Of a DNA stretch of 64,000 nucleotides, positions 53,799 through 62,130 are shown one piece after another (position 1 is the first letter of the stretch; every line of letters starts with the position of its first letter). The notes beneath the pieces were generated by a model. It did no database searches. It was given only the letters and a program-made list of their open reading frames with translations, and had not been told where the DNA came from. Source of the stretch: Maritimibacter sp. Lineage in GTDB: Bacteria; Pseudomonadota; Alphaproteobacteria; Rhodobacterales; Rhodobacteraceae. The position numbers were made by a program, and so were the translations under genes. The DNA lies in assembly GCA_002701395.1 (NCBI GenBank), contig NZVC01000008.1:1-64000 (forward strand), in the 5' to 3' direction.

Positions 53799-53813
53799 TT
53801 AGAATGATTCTAA
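53799..53813 (-). promoter_or_regulatory. Irr-type iron control box (ICE) upstream of mbfA
   Basis: TTAGAA, TGA, TTCTAA is a perfect 15-bp palindrome matching the Irr-box TTTAGAAYNRTTCTAAA core. It sits 15 bp before the mbfA ATG. Irr-controlled mbfA is known in other alphaproteobacteria, which supports both calls. Confidence 0.8.
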
Positions 53814-53875
53814 GGTAGACACTTCCGCGCCATATGCAAGAGGCAGCAGGCCGCCGTTCCCCGCGGTCGTTGTTG

Positions 53876-53906
53876 CCCGAACTGAACCGTCCGGTTTATG
53901 TTCGGG
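53876..53906 (+). promoter_or_regulatory. Probable TetR-type operator palindrome
   Basis: An interrupted palindrome with outer arms CCCGAAC (53876-53882) and GTTCGGG (53900-53906) and inner arms AACCG (53885-53889) and CGGTT (53892-53896). It ends 22 bp before the TetR gene, so it is probably its own operator. Confidence 0.6.
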
Positions 53907-53928
53907 AAAGCCACTGTACGGGGAAGAC

Positions 53929-54549
53929 ATGACCGCCGGGACGGGTGCCATCAAGCAGGGACGCAAGTTCGACCAAGTGGTCGAGGGCGCCCGCGAAATC
54001 TTCCTGAGCGCAGGCTTCGAAGGGGCGAGCGTCGACGACATCGCTCGTGCCGCACAGGTGTCGAAGGCGACGCTGTACAGCTACTTTCCCGACAAGCGGC
54101 GCCTGTTCATGGAAGTGGCGCAGCGCGAATGCCAGCGACAGGCCGAGGCCGCGATCGCGCGCATCCAGATGGCGGGACCGGCCAGCGACGTTCTGTACGA
54201 AGCGGCCACCGAGATGACCGGCTTTTTCCTGTCCGAGTTCGGGCGCCAGACTTACCGCATCGCCGTGTCCGAGGCCGAACGCTTTCCTGAGCTGGGACGC
54301 GCGTTCTTCGCCTCGGGTCCCACGCAGGCGCGCAATGCGCTGGTCAGTTATCTTGGCGACCGGATCGACGCTGGCGAGCTTGAGATCGACGACGTCGCCT
54401 TCGCCGCCGAGCAGTTCATCGAACTGTGCAAGGCCGGGCTGCACATCGAATGGGTGATGGGCATCCGCGAAGAGTTCACCCAAGACGAGGTCAGCCGGGT
54501 GATCCGCGGCGCGGTCGAGATGTTTCTGGCCCGTTACGGTCGCCGCTAG
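53929..54549 (+). CDS. TetR/AcrR family transcriptional regulator
   Basis: The 206-aa product has an N-terminal TetR DNA-binding domain (about 10-60): AREIFLSAGFEGASVDDIAR and AAQVSKATLYSYFPDKRRLF. The C-terminal ligand domain has no assignable ligand. GGGGAAG lies before the ATG. It is divergent from mbfA and overlaps the NYN gene convergently by 4 bases. Its target other than itself is not evident. Confidence 0.92.
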   Translation: MTAGTGAIKQGRKFDQVVEGAREIFLSAGFEGASVDDIARAAQVSKATLYSYFPDKRRLFMEVAQRECQRQAEAAIARIQMAGPASDVLYEAATEMTGFFLSEFGRQTYRIAVSEAERFPELGRAFFASGPTQARNALVSYLGDRIDAGELEIDDVAFAAEQFIELCKAGLHIEWVMGIREEFTQDEVSRVIRGAVEMFLARYGRR

Positions 54550-55256
54550 TCGAGCCGCCGTACCTGAAGCTGGTTGCCGGTCTTCCGGGTCTCGAAGCGT
54601 TTCAGCCCCTCGACAAGGTCCGACAGCTTGCGCTTGCCATAGGTCCGGGTGTCGAAGTCCGGGTTGTCGGCGGTGATGTACTGGCCGATCTGCCCCAGCG
54701 CATACCATTCGTCATCCTGCTGGATCTTGTCCATCGCGCGCAGGATCAGCGGGATCGCCTGCGTCGGCTGCTGCTTGCCCGGGGCGGGCGGCGCGCCCTT
54801 CTCGGGCTCCGGCTCGTCCATGATGTTCTCGATCAGCACGAAGCGGTTGCAGACGTTGCGCAGGCTTTCGGGGGCCTTGCCCTCGCCGATGCCGATCACG
54901 TCCAGACCCTGTTCGCGAATCCGGTTCGCCAGCGCGGTAAAGTCACTGTCCGACGACACCAGAACGAACCCGTCGAACCGGCCCGTGTGCAGGATGTCCA
55001 TCGCGTCGATCACCAGACCGATGTCGCTGGCGTTCTTGCCCACGGTGTTGGCGGTTTCCTGATGCGCGACCATGCCCAGCGTGCGGACTTCCTTGGCCCA
55101 TGCCGACAGGCGGCCCGACGACCAGTCGCCATACACCCGGCGCAACGCGGGTTCGCCGAAGGTGGTGATTTCCTTCAGGATCGGCGCAGCGAACTTCGCG
55201 GGGATGTTGTCGGCGTCGATCAGGACGGCATAGAGCGGGCGGTCGCGGTCGGCCAT
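54546..55256 (-). CDS. NYN domain protein with OST-HTH/LOTUS-like C-terminus
   Basis: Likely ribonuclease or RNA-binding protein. The 236-aa product has the NYN (LabA/DUF88) motif YAVLIDADNIPAKFAAPI at the N-terminus, then DIGLVIDAMDILHTGRFDG and VLVSSDSDFTALANRIREQG, which supply the acidic active site of PIN-like nucleases. A C-terminal domain (about 165-232) with DEWYALGQIGQYITADNPDF and TYGKRKLSDLVEGLKRFET is LOTUS-like. The ATG at 55256 follows AAGGAGG. Confidence 0.88.
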   Translation of the reverse strand: MADRDRPLYAVLIDADNIPAKFAAPILKEITTFGEPALRRVYGDWSSGRLSAWAKEVRTLGMVAHQETANTVGKNASDIGLVIDAMDILHTGRFDGFVLVSSDSDFTALANRIREQGLDVIGIGEGKAPESLRNVCNRFVLIENIMDEPEPEKGAPPAPGKQQPTQAIPLILRAMDKIQQDDEWYALGQIGQYITADNPDFDTRTYGKRKLSDLVEGLKRFETRKTGNQLQVRRLD

Positions 55257-55386
55257 CTGGGCCTCCTTTTGGGTCTGCACCATCGGCGGACCCATGACAC
55301 AGCACCGGCCCGATGGGAAGGGCGGCGCGGTCGGTGGGAAAGGTGCGCGACGCGGCGCGCCGCACACCTTCGGTGGGATGTCGGGA

Positions 55387-55878
55387 TTACAGTGCCTCGA
55401 GCACCGCTTCGCCAGACGAGATCTGGCATTCGCCCGGATTCGGCTCGGCGCCGACGTGGGTGATCTTGCCGTTCTCGACGACGCAGACATACCGTTTGGA
55501 CCGACCGTACAGCCCGGCGGGGGGTGCGGTGAAATCCTGCCCCAGCGCCTTTGTCACCTCGCCGCCGGCGTCGGCCAGCATAGAGATCTCGGCATCGTCG
55601 GCGCCCAGCTGGGTGCCCCACGCCGACAGGGTGAACGGGTCGTTCACCGACAGGCAGATCACCTCGTCCACGCCCTTGCCGCGAATGTCTTCGGCGGTGC
55701 GCACGAAGCTTGGCATGTGCGCGGTCGAGCACACGCCGGTAAACGCGCCGGGCAGCGCGAAGATCACCACCTTGCGGCCTTCAAGCTTCTCTCCCAGTTC
55801 GACCGGGGTCGGTCGCCCGTCTGCGTCCAATGTCAGGACCGTTCCGCCCGGAAACGTGTCGCCCACTTCGAGTGCCAT
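55387..55878 (-). CDS. Peroxiredoxin (Prx5-like)
   Basis: Thiol peroxidase. The 163-aa product has KVVIFALPGAFTGVCSTAHM with the peroxidatic Cys, and a second Cys in NPGECQISSGEAVLEAL that may act as resolving residue. ICLSVNDPFTLSAWGTQLGA is Prx5-type. The ATG at 55878 is chosen because GGAAGGA lies 8 bases before it; an in-frame ATG at 55887 is possible. It is divergent from the ferredoxin-reductase gene. Confidence 0.92.
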   Translation of the reverse strand: MALEVGDTFPGGTVLTLDADGRPTPVELGEKLEGRKVVIFALPGAFTGVCSTAHMPSFVRTAEDIRGKGVDEVICLSVNDPFTLSAWGTQLGADDAEISMLADAGGEVTKALGQDFTAPPAGLYGRSKRYVCVVENGKITHVGAEPNPGECQISSGEAVLEAL

Positions 55879-55961
55879 TCTCGGCATCCTTCCCTGATTG
55901 CCATTCGTCTGGCCGAAGATATAGGAATGTGCCGGCAAGCGACAGTTCCGGGAGAAGATGG

Positions 55962-57167
55962 ATGGACGATATCGTTGTGATCGGGGCCGGGCAGGCCGGT
56001 GCGTCGCTGGTGGCGAAGCTGCGCAAGCTGGGGTTCGAGGGTAAGATCACCCTGATCGGCGAGGAACCCGCGCTTCCTTACGAACGCCCGCCGCTGTCGA
56101 AGGCCTATCTGATGGGCGATGTGGGGCAGGAACGGTTGTACCTGCGGCCCGCCAGTTTCTATCAGGAAAACAACATCGAAGTGATCACCGGCCAGCCTGT
56201 CGACATGATCGACCGGGGTGGCAAGGAAGTGATCCTTGGCGACCGTCGCATTCCCTATGACAAGCTGGCCCTGACCACCGGATCGATCCCGCGCAAGCTG
56301 CCCGCCGCGATTGGCGGCGACCTGCCGGGCGTGTTCACCGTCCGCACCCTTGCCGACGTCGACGCGATGGAACCGCTGTTCCGCGAAGGCAAACGCGCGC
56401 TGGTCGTGGGCGGTGGGTACATCGGGCTGGAAGCGGCCGCCGTTGCCCACAAGTCGGGCATGGAGGTCACCGTGGTCGAGATGGCCGACCGCATCCTGCA
56501 GCGCGTCGCCTCGCCCGAGACGTCGGACTATTTCCGTGCGCTGCACACCGAGAAGGGCGTCGACATCCGCGAAGGCACCGGCCTGCAGAAGCTGGTCGGC
56601 GATGATCACGTCACCGGCGCGGTTCTCAGCCACGGCGAGGAACTGCCGGTGGACGTGGTGATCGTGGGGATCGGCATCGCACCGGCCATCGCGCTGGCCG
56701 AAGCCTGCGAACTGGTGATCGAGAACGGCATCCGCACCGACGCGCAGGGCCGCACCTCGGACGAGGATATCTGGTCCGCCGGCGATTGCGCGTCGTTCCC
56801 CTACAAGGGCGGGCGCATCCGGCTGGAATCGGTGCAGAACGCCATCGACCAAGCGGAATGCGTGGCCGAAAACATGCTGGGCGCGGGCAAGGAATACGTG
56901 CCCTATCCGTGGTTCTGGTCCGACCAGTACGATTGCAAGCTGCAGATCGCGGGCCTGTCGACCGGGTACGACCGGATCGTCACGCGCGGTTCGGGCTGGG
57001 CGACGTCGTTCTGGTACTTCAAGGGCGACCAGTTCCTTGCCGTCGATTCGATGAACGACGCGCGCAGCTACATGGTGGGCAAGCGCCTGCTGGAGATGGG
57101 CAAGAACCCCGACCCCGAGGCGATCGCCAACCCCGAGACCGAGCTGAAGACTCTGTTGAAGGCCTGA
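55962..57167 (+). CDS. NAD(P)/FAD-dependent oxidoreductase, ferredoxin reductase-like
   Basis: The 401-aa flavoprotein has an N-terminal FAD motif VVIGAGQAGASLVAKLRKL, ALPYERPPLSKAYL, a central NAD motif ALVVGGGYIGLEAAAVAH, and SAGDCASFP. The C-terminus is of the reductase/dioxygenase type (WFWSDQYDCKLQIAGL). No ferredoxin or P450 gene is next to it, so its electron acceptor is unknown. The ATG at 55962 follows GGAG. Confidence 0.9.
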   Translation: MDDIVVIGAGQAGASLVAKLRKLGFEGKITLIGEEPALPYERPPLSKAYLMGDVGQERLYLRPASFYQENNIEVITGQPVDMIDRGGKEVILGDRRIPYDKLALTTGSIPRKLPAAIGGDLPGVFTVRTLADVDAMEPLFREGKRALVVGGGYIGLEAAAVAHKSGMEVTVVEMADRILQRVASPETSDYFRALHTEKGVDIREGTGLQKLVGDDHVTGAVLSHGEELPVDVVIVGIGIAPAIALAEACELVIENGIRTDAQGRTSDEDIWSAGDCASFPYKGGRIRLESVQNAIDQAECVAENMLGAGKEYVPYPWFWSDQYDCKLQIAGLSTGYDRIVTRGSGWATSFWYFKGDQFLAVDSMNDARSYMVGKRLLEMGKNPDPEAIANPETELKTLLKA

Positions 57168-57168
57168 C

Positions 57169-57735
57169 ATGCGGATCATCGCGGGGACCATGCGCGGCCT
57201 GCGTCTGGCCTCTGTCGGCAAGGGGGACGCCGGCGCGCACTTGCGTCCCACCACCGACCGCGTCCGCGAGTCCCTATTTAACGTGCTGTCAGGCGGGCAT
57301 TTCGGTGACCCGATCGAGGACGCCGTCGTGCTGGACCTGTTCGCCGGAACCGGCGCGCTTGGGCTGGAAGCCCTGTCGCGCGGCGCGGCGCATGTCACCT
57401 TTGTCGACGATGGCGGTAAGGCTCGGTCGCTGATCCGCGAAAACATCGGCCTGACCCGAAGCTCTGACCGCACCACCCAGATCAAGCGCGACGCGACACG
57501 GCTTGGTCCGGTCGCGGGCGACGCGGCGACGCTGGTGTTTCTTGACCCGCCCTATGGCAAGGACCTTGGTGCGCGGGCGCTGGCCGCCGCCGTGGCAGGC
57601 GGCTGGATCGCGCCCGGCGCCCTGATCGTCTGGGAGGAAAGCGCGCCACAGGCGGCGCCGGAGGGCTTCGACCTGCTCGACACCCGGCGGTACGGTGATA
57701 CACACGTGACGTTTCTGGAACGGTCGAAAGACTGA
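57169..57735 (+). CDS. rsmD: 16S rRNA (guanine-966-N2)-methyltransferase RsmD
   Basis: Methylates G966 of 16S rRNA. The 188-aa product has MRIIAGTMRGLRLAS, RPTTDRVRESLFNVL, the SAM motif VLDLFAGTGALGLEALSRGA and the catalytic LDPPYG. It starts 1 bp after the previous gene's stop, so the two are probably co-transcribed. Confidence 0.95.
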   Translation: MRIIAGTMRGLRLASVGKGDAGAHLRPTTDRVRESLFNVLSGGHFGDPIEDAVVLDLFAGTGALGLEALSRGAAHVTFVDDGGKARSLIRENIGLTRSSDRTTQIKRDATRLGPVAGDAATLVFLDPPYGKDLGARALAAAVAGGWIAPGALIVWEESAPQAAPEGFDLLDTRRYGDTHVTFLERSKD

Positions 57736-57769
57736 CGCTTTCATTCAATTCCCAACCGACAGGCATCTC

Positions 57770-58417
57770 ATGCGCCCTTCCCTGGTAATCTTCGACTGCG
57801 ACGGTGTTCTGGTGGACAGCGAGCCGATCACCAACCGCCTGCTGCGCGAGGATCTTGCCGCCCGGGGGCTGGACCTGACGCTGGAGCGCATCGAAGAGAT
57901 CTTCGTCGGCGGCACGATGGCGACCGTGTTCGAGAATGCGCGCGCGCTGGGGGCCGACCTGCCCGATGACTGGGTCGATTGGTTCTATGAACAGATGTAC
58001 GCCGAACTCGCCAAGGGCACGCCGCTGATCGAGGGCATCGAAGACGTGCTGGACCAACTGGACGCGGCGGGGATTCCTTATGCCGTCGGATCGAACGGGT
58101 CGCTTCGCAAGATGTCGATCACGCTGGGCAGCCACCCGGCGCTTCATGCGCGGCTGAAGGATGCGCTGTACTCGGCCCATGCGCTGGGCGTGGCCAAGCC
58201 CGATCCCGAGTTGTACCTGAAACCCGCCCGCGACGCCGGTATCGCGCCCGAAGCCTGTGCCGTCGTCGACGACAGCGCCACGGGATGCACCGCGGGGGTG
58301 CGCGCCGGGATGCGGACGATGGGCTTCGCCGAACACAACGACGGGGCGCGGCTGAAGGCGGTGGGGGCAGAGCCGTTCCACCGGATGGCCGATCTTCCCG
58401 GGCTTCTGGGCCTGTGA
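57770..58417 (+). CDS. HAD family phosphatase (beta-phosphoglucomutase-like)
   Basis: The 215-aa product has motif I VIFDCDGVLVDSEPITNRLL, motif II VGSNGS, and motif III/IV GVAKPDPELYLKPARDAGIA with VVDDSATG. A helical cap (about 20-80) places it with HAD subfamily I phosphatases. The substrate is unknown. The end overlaps the zinc-ribbon gene by 4 bp. Confidence 0.92.
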   Translation: MRPSLVIFDCDGVLVDSEPITNRLLREDLAARGLDLTLERIEEIFVGGTMATVFENARALGADLPDDWVDWFYEQMYAELAKGTPLIEGIEDVLDQLDAAGIPYAVGSNGSLRKMSITLGSHPALHARLKDALYSAHALGVAKPDPELYLKPARDAGIAPEACAVVDDSATGCTAGVRAGMRTMGFAEHNDGARLKAVGAEPFHRMADLPGLLGL

Positions 58418-58767
58418 CCGGACAGGCCGAGCATTTCTGCCCGGCCTGTGGCGCCCCTCAGCGCGCGTTTCTTCGCTATCCTTGGCATGTCTGCAACGAT
58501 TGCCGTGAGCGTGTCACCGATGGCGCTGGGCGCGCGCTGGGTTTCGGCAATACCGCCATGTCGGGCGGCTTTGCGTGGTGGGTGGTCGGTGAAGACGCGC
58601 GGACGGAATGCCGGGGCGCGGTCTGTCTTCTGCTGGGTCGCCCGGTGCTGGTGCACGAGGCGCGGTTCGGCGGTGTCGTGGTCGAGCCCGCGCACAGCGA
58701 AGAGCATTGGCCCGACGGCTATTGGAACCTGACCCGCGCAGACCCGATGCCGCCCCGAACGCGATAG
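58414..58767 (+). CDS. Small zinc-ribbon protein, function unknown
   Basis: The 117-aa product, from a GTG overlapping the HAD stop, has a four-cysteine zinc ribbon (CPACG at 9-13 and CNDC at 29-32). It is followed by a beta-rich region GFGNTAMSGGFAWWVVGEDA and CLLLGRPVLVHEARFGG. I do not recognise the family. Coupling to the HAD phosphatase suggests a joint role, but nothing more can be said. Confidence 0.75.
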   Translation: MTGQAEHFCPACGAPQRAFLRYPWHVCNDCRERVTDGAGRALGFGNTAMSGGFAWWVVGEDARTECRGAVCLLLGRPVLVHEARFGGVVVEPAHSEEHWPDGYWNLTRADPMPPRTR

Positions 58768-58778
58768 CTGCGGCATCG

Positions 58779-59669
58779 TCAGGACAGGTCCGCGAAGACC
58801 TCTTTCAGCCAGTCAAGGAACACCGCCAGCCGCCGCGACACCTGCCGGTCCTGCGGGTGTAGCACGTTCAGCGGCATTGGCGCGGGGGGCACGTCGGGCA
58901 GCACCTCGACAAGGTCGCCCTGCGCTAGTTCCTGCGCGAAGCGATAGCGCGGTGCCTGAATCAGACCGAAGCCCATGCGCGCCAGATCGGCGGTGGTGTC
59001 GGCGCTGTCCGACGACACCGCGACGGGCAGGGTACGGGTCTGGACCCGGCCGTTCTGCACGAACTCCAGCGGCATCACCTTGCCGGTGCGCGATGACACG
59101 AACCCGACCATCCGGTGCCCGTCCAGCGCGTCGATGCTTTTCGGCATCCCGTGGGTCTGAATATAAGCGGGGCTGGCGCAGGTGATCTCTGGCAGTTCGC
59201 CAAGGCGCCGCATCATCAGGCTGCTGTCCTCGGGCTCGCCCGCGCGCAGGGCGCAGTCGACGCCTTCGCGCACCAGATCGACCAGCCGCTCGCCTTGACC
59301 GAACTGGACCGTGATCCGCGGATGGCGGGTCAGGAAGGCGGGCAGGCGCGGGACGATGAACGTGCGTGTCAGCAGGCCCGGCGCGTCGATCCGAAGGTGG
59401 CCGGACGGACTGTCCGCGCTGAACGCGCTGTGGGCGGCCTCGATCTCGGACAGGATGGCACGGACACGGGCGTGATATTCCTCGCCGTCCGGTGTGGGGC
59501 TGACGTGGCGGGTGGTGCGGGCCAGCAGGCGAACGCCCAGTTCCTGTTCCAGTGCCTTGATCGCCTGCGTGGCGGTAGACCGCGCCATGCCAAGCTCGGC
59601 CGCGGCTTTGACGAAGCTTCCGCCTTCGACGATCCGGGCAAAGAGTTGCATCCTGTCGATCCGGTCCAT
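58779..59669 (-). CDS. LysR family transcriptional regulator
   Basis: The 296-aa product has an N-terminal winged helix (about 1-60) RMQLFARIVEGGSFVKAAAE and LGMARSTATQAIKALEQELG, and a LysR substrate-binding domain (about 90-290). It is divergent from the SDR gene it probably controls. A small palindrome in the shared region could be the operator. Confidence 0.93.
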   Translation of the reverse strand: MDRIDRMQLFARIVEGGSFVKAAAELGMARSTATQAIKALEQELGVRLLARTTRHVSPTPDGEEYHARVRAILSEIEAAHSAFSADSPSGHLRIDAPGLLTRTFIVPRLPAFLTRHPRITVQFGQGERLVDLVREGVDCALRAGEPEDSSLMMRRLGELPEITCASPAYIQTHGMPKSIDALDGHRMVGFVSSRTGKVMPLEFVQNGRVQTRTLPVAVSSDSADTTADLARMGFGLIQAPRYRFAQELAQGDLVEVLPDVPPAPMPLNVLHPQDRQVSRRLAVFLDWLKEVFADLS

Positions 59670-59702
59670 CGAAGATTATTAGCTGACCGCGAATTGTCAT
59701 GT

Positions 59703-59719
59703 CAAATCGCGTGCGATTG
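59703..59719. promoter_or_regulatory. Candidate LysR operator
   Basis: ATCGC (59706-59710), GT, GCGAT (59713-59717) is a 5-bp inverted repeat with a 2-base gap, flanked by CAA and TTG. It lies between the divergent LysR and SDR starts. The arms are short, so support is moderate. Confidence 0.4.
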
Positions 59720-59774
59720 TTTGCCGGTCGGCGCCGTTTACATCGGCTGCATCATGCCAAGAAGGATGCAGACA

Positions 59775-60509
59775 ATGACCATCACCCGCACAGCAATCGT
59801 GACAGGTGCCTCTCGGGGGATCGGCGCGGAAATCGCACGTACCCTTGCCGCAGACGGATGGGCCGTCGCGGTGAACTATGCCCGGAACGCCACGGCGGCC
59901 GAGGCGGTCGTGGCAGACATCAACGACGGTGGCGGACGCGCCGTCGCGGTTAGGGCGGACCTGTCACAGGCGGCCGGTGCGGCGGCGCTGTTCGATGATG
60001 CCGAGGCGGCGCTGGGCCCGGCGGGCGGGCTTGTGAACAACGCGGGCGTTATGTCACTGAACCGCGTTTCAGAGACGGATAACGCGTCGCTGGACGCGCA
60101 TATCGCCACCAACCTCGCGGGGCCCTTCCGGCTGATGCGGGAAGCGGCGCGGCGGATGCCGGACGGGGGCCGGATCGTGAACCTGTCGTCCAGCGTCGTC
60201 GGCCTGTACCAGCCCGGCTACGCCGCCTATGCCGCGACCAAGGCGGGGATCGAGGCTGTGACGAAGATCCTGTCGAAGGAACTGGGGCCGCGCGGGATCA
60301 CCGTGAATGCAGTGGCGCCCGGTCCGGTTGCCACCGACCTGTTCATGGACGGCAAAAGCGAAGAGACCGTGGACCGGATCCGCAGCATGATCCCGCTTGG
60401 CCGACTGGGAGAACCCGCAGACATCGCAAGGGTGGTCCGGTTTCTGATCAGCGAAGAGGGTGGGTGGATCAACGGTCAGACGCTGCGCGCCAATGGCGGA
60501 GTTGTCTGA
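59775..60509 (+). CDS. SDR family oxidoreductase
   Basis: The 244-aa product has the classical SDR cofactor motif TGASRGIG (about 10-17), NNAGV, the catalytic YAATK (YxxxK) with the Ser at NLSSSVVG, and PGPVATD. It resembles glucose/3-oxoacyl reductases; substrate unknown. The ATG at 59775 follows AGAAGG. Divergent LysR gene upstream; convergent with map. Confidence 0.93.
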   Translation: MTITRTAIVTGASRGIGAEIARTLAADGWAVAVNYARNATAAEAVVADINDGGGRAVAVRADLSQAAGAAALFDDAEAALGPAGGLVNNAGVMSLNRVSETDNASLDAHIATNLAGPFRLMREAARRMPDGGRIVNLSSSVVGLYQPGYAAYAATKAGIEAVTKILSKELGPRGITVNAVAPGPVATDLFMDGKSEETVDRIRSMIPLGRLGEPADIARVVRFLISEEGGWINGQTLRANGGVV

Positions 60510-60522
60510 CCGTGCGGGGCAT

Positions 60523-60547
60523 GGCCGGCGCTGAAACGCGCCGGGCC
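60523..60547. terminator. Bidirectional hairpin between SDR and map
   Basis: GGCCGGCG (60523-60530) and CGCCGGGCC (60539-60547) form an 8-bp stem, with one bulged G, around an 8-base loop between convergent genes. A T-run is lacking, so this is moderate evidence. Confidence 0.5.
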
Positions 60548-60551
60548 TAGG

Positions 60552-61379
60552 CTATTGCTGGTAGGTCGGGTGGAACAGGCCACCCGGCGACAGCGTGAAG
60601 ATCTCGACCCCGTCCGCCGTGACGCCCACCGAATGCTCGAACTGCGCCGACAGGCTTTTGTCGCGGGTCACCGCTGTCCAGTCGTCGCCCAGCACCTTGG
60701 TCTCGGGGCGGCCAAGGTTCACCATCGGTTCGATGGTGAAGAACATGCCTTCCTCCAGCACCGGGCCGGTGCCGGGGCGGCCATAGTGCAGGACGTTCGG
60801 CGGCGCGTGGAACACGCGGCCAAGGCCGTGCCCGCAGAAATCGCGGACCACCGACATGCGGTTCGATTCCACGTAGGTCTGGATGGCGTGGCCGATGTCG
60901 CCGAAGGTGTTGCCGGGCTTCACCGCCTCGATGCCGATCATCAGCGAGTCGTGCGTAACCTCGATCAGGCGTTCCGCCTTCCGGGGCAGCTTGCCCGCGA
61001 CGTACATGCGGCTGGTGTCGCCGTACCAGCCGTCGACGATCACGGTGACGTCGATGTTCAGGATGTCGCCATCCTTCAGCTTCTTGTCGCTGGGAATCCC
61101 GTGGCAGACGACGTGGTTCACGCTGATGCAGCTGGCGTGCTCGTACCCTTTGTAGCCGATCGTGGCCGAGGTCGACTCGTACACGCCGACCAGACGAGTG
61201 ATCTCTGCGTCTATCTCGGCGGTGGTGCGTCCGACTTCGATCATCGGGGCGATGTCGTCCAGAATCTGCGCCGCGACCTTGCCGGCTGCGTGCATTCCGG
61301 CGAAGTCACCGGGTTCGTAAATGCGGATGCCGTCCTTGGTCATCCTGCCGCGGCTGTTGTCGTCCACGCCGTGCCTCAT
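60552..61379 (-). CDS. map: Methionine aminopeptidase, type I
   Basis: Removes N-terminal Met from new proteins. The 275-aa product has the metal ligands in ILNIDVTVIVDGWYGDTSRM (Asp, Asp), GHGLGRVFHAPPNV (His), TIEPMVN (Glu) and QFEHSVG (Glu), plus CISVNHVVCHGIPSD. The ATG at 61379 has AAGGA too close, while a GTG four codons later (61367) has GAGG at a good distance and gives a family-like DDNSRGRMTKDG start; that GTG may be the real start. Confidence 0.95.
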   Translation of the reverse strand: MRHGVDDNSRGRMTKDGIRIYEPGDFAGMHAAGKVAAQILDDIAPMIEVGRTTAEIDAEITRLVGVYESTSATIGYKGYEHASCISVNHVVCHGIPSDKKLKDGDILNIDVTVIVDGWYGDTSRMYVAGKLPRKAERLIEVTHDSLMIGIEAVKPGNTFGDIGHAIQTYVESNRMSVVRDFCGHGLGRVFHAPPNVLHYGRPGTGPVLEEGMFFTIEPMVNLGRPETKVLGDDWTAVTRDKSLSAQFEHSVGVTADGVEIFTLSPGGLFHPTYQQ

Positions 61380-61503
61380 TCCTTGATACTGTCCCGCTAC
61401 ATAATCCAGCCGGGCCCGCAAAACCAGAGGCGGGCCGCGTTTGCGTGTCCGGCGACCCGTGCTAGGCTTGGTCTATTGTTCATCTGCATTCCGGATTCCG
61501 TTC

Positions 61504-62130
61504 ATGATCAAAGCCGTTTCCGCCTGTCTTGCCGCCCTGCTTCTGGCCGCGCCCGCTGTTGCCGATCCCTGCCTTGAAGAGATTGCCGCGCTGTTCGACG
61601 ACGGCGGCGCGATGGACCCGTTCGCCCGCCCGCCGCTGCACCAGTTCACGCAGGAATACGATACCGACGGCAATCCGACCCGCCTGAACGAGGCGCTGTT
61701 CGACGGGCCGCTGAAGACGATCGCCGGGGTCGCGGCAGAGAACCACTTTACGATGGCGATCGACCGGGACCTGTGGAACGGCCCGTCGCTGGACGGTCCG
61801 TGGACCGGCGTCGATTACCAGTTCCCCCAAGGCCGCGAAGAGCAGATGCGCGCGGCGTTGGCGCAGAACCGGGCCAACCTGACCGACACCGCCTGCCACG
61901 GCACGGAAGACGGCCTGCTGCACTACACGTGGCGGACGCAGACCGACAAGGACGCGACCGGCATGTTCTATGGCGGGCTTACCGATGCGTGGGTCGACCC
62001 GGACACCGGGCTGATGATGCGGATGGAGATGACCGAGTTCGTGAACTCGTGGACCGAGGGCACGGACATGGCGCGGCATGAAGTCCGGTTCGAATACGAC
62101 CCGTCGATTTCGGTCACGGCACCAGAGTAG
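61504..62130 (+). CDS. Periplasmic protein of unknown function, 208 aa
   Basis: A signal peptide covers about residues 1-21 (MIKAVSACLAALLLAAPAVA). Two cysteines in the mature part (DPCLEEI near its start and DTACHG) may form a disulphide. The mature region has FTQEYDTDGNPTRLNEALFD and a Trp/Gly-rich section (WNGPSLDGPWTGVDYQFPQG). I do not recognise a family. The 3' end overlaps sfsA convergently by 17 bp. Confidence 0.8.
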   Translation: MIKAVSACLAALLLAAPAVADPCLEEIAALFDDGGAMDPFARPPLHQFTQEYDTDGNPTRLNEALFDGPLKTIAGVAAENHFTMAIDRDLWNGPSLDGPWTGVDYQFPQGREEQMRAALAQNRANLTDTACHGTEDGLLHYTWRTQTDKDATGMFYGGLTDAWVDPDTGLMMRMEMTEFVNSWTEGTDMARHEVRFEYDPSISVTAPE

